A stretch of 64,000 nt of DNA. Source: Motilibacter rhizosphaerae. GTDB lineage: Bacteria > Actinomycetota > Actinomycetes > Motilibacterales > Motilibacteraceae. Below are positions 7,659 through 15,702 of the stretch, piece by piece; positions within the stretch are counted from its first letter, which is position 1, and every line of letters begins with the position of its first letter. A program made the position numbers and the translations under genes. Where the stretch lies: the NCBI RefSeq assembly GCF_004216915.1, contig NZ_SGXD01000002.1, forward strand, positions 930,001 through 994,000, read 5' to 3'. Below the pieces are notes generated by a model. The model was not told the DNA's origin and searched no databases. It saw only the letters and a program-made list of their open reading frames with translations.

Positions 7659-9284
7659 ATGACCACGGTCCTCGCGCAGACCGCCCGGGGCCGGCACGCG
7701 CGCGACCCGCACCCGCAGGGACGACTGCTCGGCCGCGGGGTCGACCTGCTGCTCGTCGTCGTCGCGGTGGCCGTGCACCTGCGGGTGCAGTGGCTGGTGC
7801 GCCCCGCGCCGCACTGGGGCGACGCGAGCGACGTCTACGACTTCGCCCGCTCCTGGCCCGACGTGGGCAGCACCCCGAACCACCACGCCATGCGCATCGG
7901 CTCGCTGCTGCCCGCGCGGCTGGCGATCGACTGGTTCGGCCCCGGGCAGTGGGCGTTCTACGCCTGGCCGGTGGTCACCGGCGCGCTGCTCGTCGCCGCG
8001 ACGTACGTCCTCGCCCGGCTGCTCGGCGGCCGCGCGGTCGCCGTGGCCGCGACGGTCGCCGTCGTCGCGCTGCCCGCGCTCGTCGAGACGAGCAGCGGCG
8101 CGGTGCTCACCTCCTGGCAGCTGCTGCCGGACGTGCCGTGCGCGGCGCTGCTCACCACGACGTACGCCGCGCTGGCCGCCGCCTCGCGCACCCGCCGGCA
8201 GGCCCCGTGGCTCGTGCTCGCGGGGCTCGCGCTGGGCTGGGCGTACCTCTGCCGGGAGTACGCCGTGCTCGCCTTCCCCGCGGTGCTCGGCGCACTGATC
8301 GCGCTGGGGATCCCGTGGCGGCGGTGGCTCTGGGGCGTCGTGCCCGTGCTCGCCTGCTTCGGGCTCGAGCTGTGGAACGACCAGCGGGCGTACGGCAAGC
8401 CGCTCGCGCGCTGGACCGAGGCGGCCGGGCACGGCTCGGACGGCGGCGGCGCGACCACGCGGGCGGACGCCTGGCGCGGGTTCGCGGACGCGATGACGAC
8501 CGTCCCGCGCGGGACGACGGTGGTGGTGCTCACCGTGCTCGCCGTCGCCGGACCGGTGCTGCTGCACCGCCAGCGGCGCGTCGCGCTGGCGCCGGCCCTG
8601 CACGTCGCGTGCTTCTGGCTGGGGCTGACCCTGCTGGGCGGCGTGCTGCACCCGGCGACGCCGTCGCTGCGCATCGGGATCCTGCGCTACTGGCTGCCGC
8701 TCGTCCCGCTCGCCCTGGTCGGCGGTGCGCTGGTGCTGGTCTCGACCGTGCGCTGGCTGGTCTCGTGGCTCCCCCGCCCGGCTGCCAGGGTGGTCGTCGC
8801 GGCCGCCGTGGTCGGCGCCCTGGCGTGGTACGCCGTCCCCGCCTCCGACGACGTCTCGTCCACGACCAGCGAGGACGTCTCCTGGTCCCGGCTGCGCACC
8901 TGGCTGCACGACGAGGAGCCGGACGGCGTGCTGCTCGAGTGCCGGGCGGCGCGCGTGCTCGGGACCTACTACCGCTACGAGCCGCGCGGTGGGGCGACCG
9001 CCTTCGACAGCAGGGTGAGGGCGCTCGGGCACGACTACACCTCCCCCACGACGGCCTCCCAGCTCAAGCAGCAGTGCTTCCGCAGCTACGTCCTCGCGAG
9101 CGCCTTCCCCGGCTTCGACGTGCTCGTCATCACCCCGACCGGCCCGACCGGGCAGAACGGCGTGCCGTTCAGCGACGCGCAGCTGCAGGAGAAGGGCTGG
9201 ACCCGCGCGTGGCGGCAGGCGCCGCTCGACGTCTGGGTCGCGACCGGCTCCGCGCTCGCGCAGCGCCTGCGCCTGCAGCCCTAG
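7659..9284 (+). CDS. GT-C type membrane glycosyltransferase (PMT/ArnT-like)
   Basis: A 541-residue polytopic membrane protein with about nine to eleven hydrophobic segments between residues 25 and 395, then a soluble extracytoplasmic domain of about 140 residues. After the first segment comes a loop with PHWGDASDVYDFARSWP; acidic residues in this first outer loop are catalytic in GT-C enzymes, which use polyprenyl-phosphate sugars. The ATG was chosen because the reading frame upstream of 7659 lies inside the previous gene; it lies 7 bp after that gene's stop. Its TAG is shared with the convergent TetR gene in a single CTAG. Sugar and acceptor are unknown. Confidence 0.72.
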   Translation: MTTVLAQTARGRHARDPHPQGRLLGRGVDLLLVVVAVAVHLRVQWLVRPAPHWGDASDVYDFARSWPDVGSTPNHHAMRIGSLLPARLAIDWFGPGQWAFYAWPVVTGALLVAATYVLARLLGGRAVAVAATVAVVALPALVETSSGAVLTSWQLLPDVPCAALLTTTYAALAAASRTRRQAPWLVLAGLALGWAYLCREYAVLAFPAVLGALIALGIPWRRWLWGVVPVLACFGLELWNDQRAYGKPLARWTEAAGHGSDGGGATTRADAWRGFADAMTTVPRGTTVVVLTVLAVAGPVLLHRQRRVALAPALHVACFWLGLTLLGGVLHPATPSLRIGILRYWLPLVPLALVGGALVLVSTVRWLVSWLPRPAARVVVAAAVVGALAWYAVPASDDVSSTTSEDVSWSRLRTWLHDEEPDGVLLECRAARVLGTYYRYEPRGGATAFDSRVRALGHDYTSPTTASQLKQQCFRSYVLASAFPGFDVLVITPTGPTGQNGVPFSDAQLQEKGWTRAWRQAPLDVWVATGSALAQRLRLQP

Positions 9285-10027
9285 CCGCCCTGCTCCGGCA
9301 CGACGAGCCCCGCCGTCGCCGCGACCCACCGCACCGCCGCGTCGAACCACGTGTCGACGTCGGTCACGGTGCCGACGAGGTGCCCGAACTGCTCCGCGGT
9401 GCAGGCGCCAACCAGGCTGGTCATGAGCACGAGGCTGCGCTCGGGCAGGTCGCCCCACTGCGCCCGCAGCTCCCCCGGGTCCACCCCCTCCCCGACGGCG
9501 GGCGCGGCGACGGCGAGCATCCCCTCCGAGGCCAGGCTCACGGGCAGCGGGGAGGGCAGCTCGGCGAGCGCGCCGGACGCGGCCGCGTCGCCGAGGATGC
9601 GCACCAGCACGAGCGTGCTGCGAACCGCGGGCGCGACGGTCTCGCGGGGGGCGGCGTACCCCGGTACCGGTGAGCCGTAGACCAGGGCGAACTCGTGCGG
9701 GTGTGCTCCGGCCCAGGCCCGGAAGGCGCGGGCGGCGGCGAGCCACCGCTCCCCCGGCGAGCTCCCCCGCTCGCGGGCGGCGGCATCGGCCTGCTCGACC
9801 GCCTCGCCCAGGGCGTCGTACGTCTCGACGATGAGCGCGGTGAGCAGCTCGTCGCGGCTGGCGAAGTAGCGGTAGACCGCCGACGACACCATGCCGACGT
9901 CGCGAGCGACGGCGCGCAGGCTCAGGGCCGCGGCTCCGGAGCTCGCCAGCTGCGCACGGGCCGCGTCGAGGATCGCGGCGGTGAGCTCCGCTCGGACGCG
10001 GGCGCGGGCGGTGACGGGAGCGCTCAT
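9281..10027 (-). CDS. TetR-family regulator with WHG-type C-domain
   Basis: A 248-residue regulator. The helix-turn-helix SLRAVARDVGMVSSAVYRYFASRDELL (about 36-62) is canonical TetR. The C-terminal domain has FRAWAGAHPHEFALVYGSPVPGY, the sequence that defines the WHG-type ligand domain. The ATG at 10027 was preferred to an in-frame start 60 bases upstream because family members begin about 15 residues before the first helix and the longer start would run into the operator. It is divergent from the epimerase gene and probably represses both through the two operators at 10068 and 10120. Confidence 0.85.
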   Translation of the reverse strand: MSAPVTARARVRAELTAAILDAARAQLASSGAAALSLRAVARDVGMVSSAVYRYFASRDELLTALIVETYDALGEAVEQADAAARERGSSPGERWLAAARAFRAWAGAHPHEFALVYGSPVPGYAAPRETVAPAVRSTLVLVRILGDAAASGALAELPSPLPVSLASEGMLAVAAPAVGEGVDPGELRAQWGDLPERSLVLMTSLVGACTAEQFGHLVGTVTDVDTWFDAAVRWVAATAGLVVPEQGG

Positions 10028-10067
10028 GGGCACCAGGGTGCCACATCTGCGAGCACCAGTCGCGGAC

Positions 10068-10082
10068 GAGAGCACCGCTCTT
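10068..10082. promoter_or_regulatory. TetR operator, copy 1
   Basis: GAGAGC-ACC-GCTCTT, a palindrome with 6-bp arms (one mismatch). It sits 41 bp upstream of the TetR start and its right edge overlaps the -35 box TTGACA of the epimerase promoter. The first 14 bases are identical to copy 2. Confidence 0.75.
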
Positions 10083-10109
10083 GACACACCGTCCGACTCC
10101 TGCCACTCT
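10081..10109 (+). promoter_or_regulatory. Promoter of the epimerase gene
   Basis: A consensus -35 TTGACA at 10081-10086, a 17-bp spacer, and a weak -10 CACTCT at 10104-10109. Transcription would start near 10116, between the two operators, so bound repressor would block it. Confidence 0.55.
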
Positions 10110-10119
10110 CGACCCGTCA

Positions 10120-10134
10120 GAGAGCACCGCTCTC
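10120..10134. promoter_or_regulatory. TetR operator, copy 2
   Basis: GAGAGC-ACC-GCTCTC, a perfect palindrome with 6-bp arms. It begins 52 bp after copy 1, close to five helical turns, so two dimers would lie on the same DNA face. It is in the leader of the epimerase message, 21 bp before the ATG. Confidence 0.78.
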
Positions 10135-10155
10135 GTCACGGAACAGGAGTCTCAC

Positions 10156-11097
10156 ATGAGCACCTCGGTCATCCTCGGCAAGGGCCCCGTCGGCAGCGCG
10201 GTCGCCCGCCTGCTCGTCGAGCGCGGCGACCACGTCCGCGTCGTCTCCCGCTCGGGCGGGCGCAGTGAGGGCGGGGTGGAGCACGTGCAGGCCGACGCAG
10301 GCTCCCCGGGCGTGCTCGCCGCGGCGTCCGCCGGTGCGGTCGCGGTCTACAACTGCGCCAACCCGGCCTACCACCGCTGGCCGGTCGACTGGCCGCCGCT
10401 CGCCGCCGCACTGCTGGAGGCCGCCGAGCGCACGGGCGCCGTGCTGGTGACGACCGGCAACCTCTACCCGTACGGGCCGGTGGACGTCCCGATGACCGAG
10501 GCGCTGCCCGACGCCGCGACGGACACCAAGGGCCGGATCCGTGCGGGCATGACCGCGGAGGCGATGGCGCTGCACCGCGCCGGCCGCATCCGGGCGGTGG
10601 AGGTGCGCCCGTCGGACTTCTACGGCCCCGGCGTCGCCGCCAACGGCCACCTCGCCGAGCGGGTCGTGCCCCCGCTGCTGGCCGGCAAGGCGGCGAGCGT
10701 CATCGGTGACCCCGACGTCCGGCACAGCTTCACCTACGTGCCCGACGTCGCCCGCGCGCTGGTCACGGCGGCGGACGAGGAGCGTGCCTGGGGCCGGGTG
10801 TGGCACGTCCCGACGGCGGCGCCCGTCTCCCGCCGGGAGGCCGTGACCGGCCTGGCGGCGGCGGCCGGGGTTCCCGCACCCGCCGTGCGGAGCATGCCGT
10901 GGGGCGTCGTCCGCGCGCTGGGGGTCGTCGCCCCGCGACTGCGCGAGGTGGGGCGGCTGAGCTACCAGTGGGAGCGGCCGTACGTCCTCGACGGCTCGGC
11001 GTTCGAGCGGGAGTTCGGCCTGGCCCCGACCCCGATGGACGAGGGCTTCGTCGCGACCGTCGACTGGTGGCGCGGCCGGGCGAGCGTCAGCGCGTGA
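10156..11097 (+). CDS. NAD-dependent epimerase/dehydratase family protein (atypical SDR)
   Basis: A 313-residue short-chain dehydrogenase-like protein. The nucleotide loop is ILGKGPVGSAVARLL (about 6-20), and HSFTYVPDVARALVTA near 195 is typical of extended SDRs. The usual YxxxK pair is not seen (the region reads GRIRAGMTAEAMALH), as in many atypical SDRs that act as NmrA-like sensors or reductases. The ATG at 10156 has AGGAG six bases upstream. It is divergent from and probably controlled by the TetR gene. It ends inside the convergent glycosyltransferase gene (11-bp overlap). Confidence 0.82.
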   Translation: MSTSVILGKGPVGSAVARLLVERGDHVRVVSRSGGRSEGGVEHVQADAGSPGVLAAASAGAVAVYNCANPAYHRWPVDWPPLAAALLEAAERTGAVLVTTGNLYPYGPVDVPMTEALPDAATDTKGRIRAGMTAEAMALHRAGRIRAVEVRPSDFYGPGVAANGHLAERVVPPLLAGKAASVIGDPDVRHSFTYVPDVARALVTAADEERAWGRVWHVPTAAPVSRREAVTGLAAAAGVPAPAVRSMPWGVVRALGVVAPRLREVGRLSYQWERPYVLDGSAFEREFGLAPTPMDEGFVATVDWWRGRASVSA

Positions 11098-12811
11098 GCC
11101 AGCGCCCGAGGACGCGGGCCGAGACGCGGCCGTCGTGCAGGGCCCGGGCGAACGCCGGGCCCTGCGCGGCCAGCGCGGCCGAGCCGGCACGGTCGGCGAG
11201 GGCGGCGCGGAGCACCTGCTCGACGGTGTCCGGCGTCGTCTCGAGCACCGGCACGGGGAGCGGGAGACGCCGCCGCACCCGGGCGTGGACGTGCCCGAGC
11301 ACGAGGCGTCCGGCGGCCATCGCCTGGATCGAGAGCGTCGCGTAGTTGCCGAGCACGACGTGGTCGATGAGGACGTCGGCCTCGCGCAGCGCGGCCGGCA
11401 CCTCCGGCGGGGGCAGGGTGCCGTAGCGGCGGTACTCCAGCAGCCCCTCGTCCTGCAGCCGGAGCAGCACCGGCTCGATCGCGTCGGTGCCCTTCCAGCG
11501 CGGGTTGGTCGGGGCGTGGACGACGACGGGGACGGCGCGCTCCAGCACGGGCGGCGCCACGGCGAAGTCCTCCTCGGCGACGACGATCGGCAGCCACTCG
11601 GCGAACGGCACGGAGTCGAGCAGGTCGGGGGTCGCGACGAAGACGGGTCCGCCGACACCGCCGAGCAGCCGGACGTTGCGGTCGGAGGTCTCCTGCAGGC
11701 GCGCGACGTCGGCGTGCTCCGGCCCGTACGGCGCGTGCTCGTAGAGCGCTCCTGCCGCGCGCGGCGACCGGACCTCCGAGCCGTGGCAGAGCACGGCGAC
11801 CGAGACGCCCGCGCGGCGCAGCGCGGCGAGGTCGCCGCTGATGACGGAGCCGTTGAGCAGGCCGAGCAGCGGGCGCAGCGACTCGGACAGCGCGTGCGTC
11901 CACGACAGCGGGCGCGGGAGCCACTCGCGCTGCCAGTCGAGCGAGGCCCACTCGTCCTCGGTCGGCGTCACGTCGGCGGGGAACGCGAAGCTCGCCCGCT
12001 GCACCGCGACGACGTCGACCTGCGCACCGAGCTCGCGGCGCACCGACTCGGCCCACGCCCAGCCCTGCCCGGCGAAGTTCGCGGGCCCGATGCCGAGGCG
12101 CACGCCCTCGGCGCGCCGCTCCTCCTCCTCCTCCTCCTCGGGCGCGGGGGCGGCCGGCACCCCGAGCCCGTGCAGTGCTGCGGGCAGGTCGTCGCGCACG
12201 CGCGTGGCGCGTCCGGCCCAGCGCCGCTCGAGCACGGTGAGCACCTCGTCCCGCGCCCCCTCGGCGACGCGCTGCGGCAGCGGCCCCGGCACGTACGCCG
12301 TCGGCAGCCCCAGCCGCGCGGCCACCACGAGCGCGACCGGCCCGGAGGCGAGGAGCGCGGTCGCGCCGAGCGCGGCGACCTCCGGCTCGAGGGCGTCGGC
12401 GTACGCCTCGACCAGGTCGAGCCCCGCGAGCACGTCGGCGCGCGGCAGCTCCTGCTCGCGCGCCCTCTCCATCACTCGGCGCAGGGCCTTGCCCTCGGCG
12501 ACGAGCCGCAGCCGGCGACGGTCGGCGCGCCCCGCACCCCCGGCCTCGAGCTCGCGGCGCTCGGCGTCGAGGACGTAGAGCCGGTCGGCGAGCGCCTTCT
12601 GCTGCTGCGCGGCCGGGCGCGCGGGCGGCGCCGGCGGGGCGACCCGCACCCACCGCTCCCCCGACGCGGTCGTCCCGGCCGCCCGCGAGCCGACGGGCGT
12701 GACGAAGACGGACGCGGTGCCCCAGCCCGCGGCGCGGGCGAGCGCGCGGGCCTCCGCGGCGGTGTCGTCGTAGCCGAGCCGGGCGTCCCAGACGGTCGCG
12801 AGCAGCGTCAC
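11087..12811 (-). CDS. Large two-part glycosyltransferase with poly-Glu linker
   Basis: A 574-residue protein. The first 200 residues (LATVWDARLGYDDTAAEARAL onward) include a long charged helical insert; then a Pro/Glu linker with seven consecutive Glu codons; then a GT-B-like domain from GIGPANFAGQGWAWAESV to the end. The latter has LCHGSEVRSP, VVVHAPTNPRWKGTDAI and IDHVVLGNYATLSIQAMAAGRLVLGH, which resembles the donor-binding end of GT4 enzymes. The start is GTG overlapping the upstream stop (GTGA). It may be a two-domain enzyme or a fusion of an inactive and an active domain. It overlaps the epimerase gene tail to tail. Confidence 0.72.
   Translation of the reverse strand: MTLLATVWDARLGYDDTAAEARALARAAGWGTASVFVTPVGSRAAGTTASGERWVRVAPPAPPARPAAQQQKALADRLYVLDAERRELEAGGAGRADRRRLRLVAEGKALRRVMERAREQELPRADVLAGLDLVEAYADALEPEVAALGATALLASGPVALVVAARLGLPTAYVPGPLPQRVAEGARDEVLTVLERRWAGRATRVRDDLPAALHGLGVPAAPAPEEEEEEERRAEGVRLGIGPANFAGQGWAWAESVRRELGAQVDVVAVQRASFAFPADVTPTEDEWASLDWQREWLPRPLSWTHALSESLRPLLGLLNGSVISGDLAALRRAGVSVAVLCHGSEVRSPRAAGALYEHAPYGPEHADVARLQETSDRNVRLLGGVGGPVFVATPDLLDSVPFAEWLPIVVAEEDFAVAPPVLERAVPVVVHAPTNPRWKGTDAIEPVLLRLQDEGLLEYRRYGTLPPPEVPAALREADVLIDHVVLGNYATLSIQAMAAGRLVLGHVHARVRRRLPLPVPVLETTPDTVEQVLRAALADRAGSAALAAQGPAFARALHDGRVSARVLGRWLTR
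12119..12139. repeat. Trinucleotide microsatellite (CTC/GAG x7)
   Basis: Seven perfect CTC units (GAG on the coding strand) in the linker of the two-part glycosyltransferase, encoding seven glutamates. Slippage would change linker length by whole residues, not cause frameshifts. Confidence 0.85.
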
Positions 12812-13905
12812 GCGGGGCCCCTCCCGGCGAGCCGGGCGATCGCGCCGGCGAGGTCGTCGTACGCCGAGGGACCGTACAGGTTCGCCTGCGCCCAGCGGAG
12901 CGCGGCACCCCGCAGCTCGTCGAGCTCTGGGGGGTCGGCCGACCAGCGCTGGAGCGCCGCGGAGAGCTCGGCAGCCGAACCCACCAGCACGCCGGCGCCC
13001 GACTCCTCGACGAGCGCCGCGGTCCGCGGCAGCGGGGTGGCAGCGACGGCGAGGCCGCAGCCGAGGAACTCGTAGAGCTTGGTCGGCACGGCATCGCGGA
13101 AGGCCGGGGTGTCCTCGAGCAGGACGAGCCCGCACCACGCGCCGGCCGCGAGCGCCCACGCCTCGCGCGGCGGCATCCGGCCGTGGAGGCGCAGCCGCTC
13201 CCCCAGCCGGTCCTCCCAGCCGGCGAGCTCGTCGCGGTCGGCGGCGGCGACGGGCCCGACGAGGTCGAGCGTCCAGTCGTCGGTGGCCGCGACGGCCTCG
13301 ACCATGGCGAACAGCCCCCGCGAGCGGCGCAGGTCGCCGACGTGCAGGGCACGTGGGCGCTCCTCCCGCGGCGCGGGCGCGGGGAGGTAGCCGCCGTCGG
13401 GCAGGTTGCGCACCACCCGCCGGTCGCGCGCCTCCAGCGGCGGTACGTGGCCGTCGGCCACCACGGTCACGTCCGCGCGGCGGGCCAGCGCGGTCGCGGC
13501 GGCGACGACCCCCTGCGCGACCCGTCCGACGAGCCCGCGCGCCCAGCTCCGGTCGGCGAGCAGCCGGGCGTAGTCCTCGTGCACGTCGACGACGAGCCGA
13601 CGGCGGCGGACGAGCCGGGCGAGGGCGGCCGAGGGCACCGGGTCGGGGTCGACCAGGAGCAGCACGCGCCCGCGTGCCCGCCAGGGCAGCAGCGCGGCGT
13701 CGAGCGCCCGGCGGACCAGTGAGCCGCGCGGGTGCGCCACGACGGAGACCAGCCCGGGCGGCGCGTCGGCCGCGTCGCCGAGCCCGCGCAGCTCGACCGC
13801 GAGACCGGCGCGCACGAGTGCCGCGCACAGCCGGTGCAACCGCGCGTCGGCGACGTCGTGGCCGGAGCTGACGAGCGAGACGTCGACCACGCTGACCTGG
13901 ACCAC
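12808..13905 (-). CDS. GT-B glycosyltransferase, family 4-like
   Basis: A 365-residue glycosyltransferase with a GTG start. Features include VDVHEDYARLLADRSWARG (about 103-121), comparable with the D-HEY region of the other transferases here, the donor-domain start LHVGDLRRSRGLFAMVEA (about 188-205) and VPTKLYEFLGCGLAVAATPLP (about 272-292). Its stop overlaps the next transferase's GTG. It lies 6 bp after the ABC ATPase gene, so export and assembly genes form one transcript. The donor sugar is unknown. Confidence 0.82.
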   Translation of the reverse strand: MVQVSVVDVSLVSSGHDVADARLHRLCAALVRAGLAVELRGLGDAADAPPGLVSVVAHPRGSLVRRALDAALLPWRARGRVLLLVDPDPVPSAALARLVRRRRLVVDVHEDYARLLADRSWARGLVGRVAQGVVAAATALARRADVTVVADGHVPPLEARDRRVVRNLPDGGYLPAPAPREERPRALHVGDLRRSRGLFAMVEAVAATDDWTLDLVGPVAAADRDELAGWEDRLGERLRLHGRMPPREAWALAAGAWCGLVLLEDTPAFRDAVPTKLYEFLGCGLAVAATPLPRTAALVEESGAGVLVGSAAELSAALQRWSADPPELDELRGAALRWAQANLYGPSAYDDLAGAIARLAGRGPA

Positions 13906-13911
13906 GTGCGG

Positions 13912-14769
13912 CTAGAGGTCCTCGTCGGAGACCACGGAGCCCTGCACGCCCATGAACTCCTCGTACGCTCGCACGATGTGCCCCGGCTGGCCCCACTTCA
14001 TGAGCTTGCCCTCGTGCAGCCAGATCGCCTCGTTGCACAGCTTGCGGATGCTCGCCAGGCCGTGCGTGACGAGCAGCACGGTGCGCGAGGTGTCCTCCAC
14101 GACCAGCTCGTTCATCTTCGCCTCGGCGCGCTGCTTGAACTTCGCGTCGCCCGCTGAGAGCGCCTCGTCGACGATGAGGACGTCGGGCTCCATGTGGACG
14201 GCGACCGCGAACGCCACGCGCGAGTACTGGCCCGACGAGTACGTCCGCATCGGCCGCTCGAGGATCGGCATCGGCACGCCGGTGAAGTCGGCGATCTCCT
14301 CGAACCGGCGCTCGATCTCCTGCCGGCTCAGACCCGCAGCGAGCCCGCCCAGCAGGATGTTCTCGCGCCCGGAGAGCTGGCCGTTGAAGCCGACGCCGAG
14401 CGCGAGCAGCGTGGACACGCGGCCGCGGACGGTGATCCGCCCCTTGGTGGGCGGCAGGATCCCGGCGACCGCGCGCATCAGCGTGGACTTGCCGGCGCCG
14501 TTGGCCCCGACGACGCCGAGGACCGCGCCGGGCATGACGTTGACCGAGACGCCCTTGAGCGCCTCGACCTCGTAGACCTCGCGCCCGCGGCGCTGGCGCA
14601 GGTCGGCGGCGAGCCGCTGCTTGAGGTCCTGCCGAGGCAGCCGGGCCTTCTCCGCGCGGGTCAGCTGGGGGCGCTCGACCGCCACGCGGTACGTGATCGA
14701 GAGGTCCTCGATCGAGATGGCCGGGGCGTGCGTCGTCCGGCGCGCCTGGAGGTCAGAGACGGAAAGCAA
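13912..14769 (-). CDS. Polysaccharide ABC exporter, ATP-binding subunit (Wzt/TagH-like)
   Basis: A 285-residue ATPase that would power export of a lipid-linked glycan. The Walker A motif GANGAGKST is at 88-96, the signature YSSGQ at 177-181, Walker B VLIVDEALSAGD at 197-208 and the switch histidine H236. The long segment before Walker A and the QLSGRENI sequence are characteristic of O-antigen/teichoic-acid exporters. There is no C-terminal carbohydrate-binding domain, so polymer recognition is not of the chain-cap type. The start is uncertain: a TTG at 14769 overlaps the permease stop by 17 bases and no ATG or GTG fits well. Confidence 0.87.
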   Translation of the reverse strand: MLSVSDLQARRTTHAPAISIEDLSITYRVAVERPQLTRAEKARLPRQDLKQRLAADLRQRRGREVYEVEALKGVSVNVMPGAVLGVVGANGAGKSTLMRAVAGILPPTKGRITVRGRVSTLLALGVGFNGQLSGRENILLGGLAAGLSRQEIERRFEEIADFTGVPMPILERPMRTYSSGQYSRVAFAVAVHMEPDVLIVDEALSAGDAKFKQRAEAKMNELVVEDTSRTVLLVTHGLASIRKLCNEAIWLHEGKLMKWGQPGHIVRAYEEFMGVQGSVVSDEDL

Positions 14770-15661
14770 ACTCGCGCTCCCGGGAGACGAAGAAGAACCA
14801 GCCGACGAGGAAGGCGCCCACCGCCCAGAGCGTGCCGCCCACCCACCAGGTCAGCGGCTCAACGGTGCCCTGGACGAGCAGCTCGCTCCAGCAGGCCATG
14901 ATCCAGAACAGCGGGTTGATGGGGTGGGTCCAGCCCGGGAAGTGGCTGACCTGCAGGAGGACCGGCGAGAGGTAGAGCCAGATCCGCGTGGCGTAGGGCA
15001 GGAACGCCGAGGTGTCCCGCACGAAGACCTGCAGCGTCGAGAAGAACAGCGCGAGGCCCGCGCCGAGCAGCGTCATCTGCACGACGCTCACCAGTGCGAG
15101 GAGGAGGTGGGGCCCGATCGGGCGCCCGGCGATGACGTGGACGACGGCGTACACCAGCAGGGTGGGGAGGAAGCGCCAGAACGCCACGAGCGTCGAGGCC
15201 AGCGGGAGCAGCACGCGGGGGAAGGCCGTGTTGATGAGCAGCTTCCCGGCCTTGGTCACCGACTTCGTGCCCTGGTTCATCGCGCCGGTCACGAAGTAGT
15301 AGGCGAACAGCCCGGCGAGCAGGTGGGCGAAGTAGGTGGGCCCCTGGCCCTGGTGGACGTGCTCGACGACCCTGTGCCCGTCGACGACGACGGTCTTGGT
15401 GACCGTGCGCGTCGAGAGGACGTTGACCAGGATGAAGTAGACCGAGCCCAGCAGCAGCGGGTTCAGCACCAGCCACACCTGCCCGAGCACCGTGTCCACG
15501 TTCTGCGTGTGCAGCTCGGACCGGGCGTACTCGACGGCGAACTCGCGCCGCTTCCAGAGGTCGCGGAGGTACTTGCGCTGGGGCGGGACGCCGACCTTGT
15601 GCGGTTCGTAGACGTGCACCTCGGCGGAGGTCTCCACCCGCGGTTCGGCGACCTGAGCCAT
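14753..15661 (-). CDS. Polysaccharide ABC exporter, permease subunit (Wzm/TagG-like)
   Basis: A 302-residue ABC-2 type permease with six hydrophobic segments from about residue 65 to 292. The amphipathic start LRDLWKRREFAVEYARSEL followed by LGQVWLVLNPLLLGSVYF is the hallmark of this exporter family. A hydrophilic insert (about 90-110) follows the first membrane segment and is longer than usual. It pairs with the ATPase at 13912; the coupling overlap and shared strand support a two-gene transporter that moves the glycan across the membrane before LCP ligation. Confidence 0.88.
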   Translation of the reverse strand: MAQVAEPRVETSAEVHVYEPHKVGVPPQRKYLRDLWKRREFAVEYARSELHTQNVDTVLGQVWLVLNPLLLGSVYFILVNVLSTRTVTKTVVVDGHRVVEHVHQGQGPTYFAHLLAGLFAYYFVTGAMNQGTKSVTKAGKLLINTAFPRVLLPLASTLVAFWRFLPTLLVYAVVHVIAGRPIGPHLLLALVSVVQMTLLGAGLALFFSTLQVFVRDTSAFLPYATRIWLYLSPVLLQVSHFPGWTHPINPLFWIMACWSELLVQGTVEPLTWWVGGTLWAVGAFLVGWFFFVSREREFAFRL

Positions 15662-15702
15662 GGGGCGGGTTCCTCCTCGTGGACTGCGTGCAGCCGCCGA
15701 GT

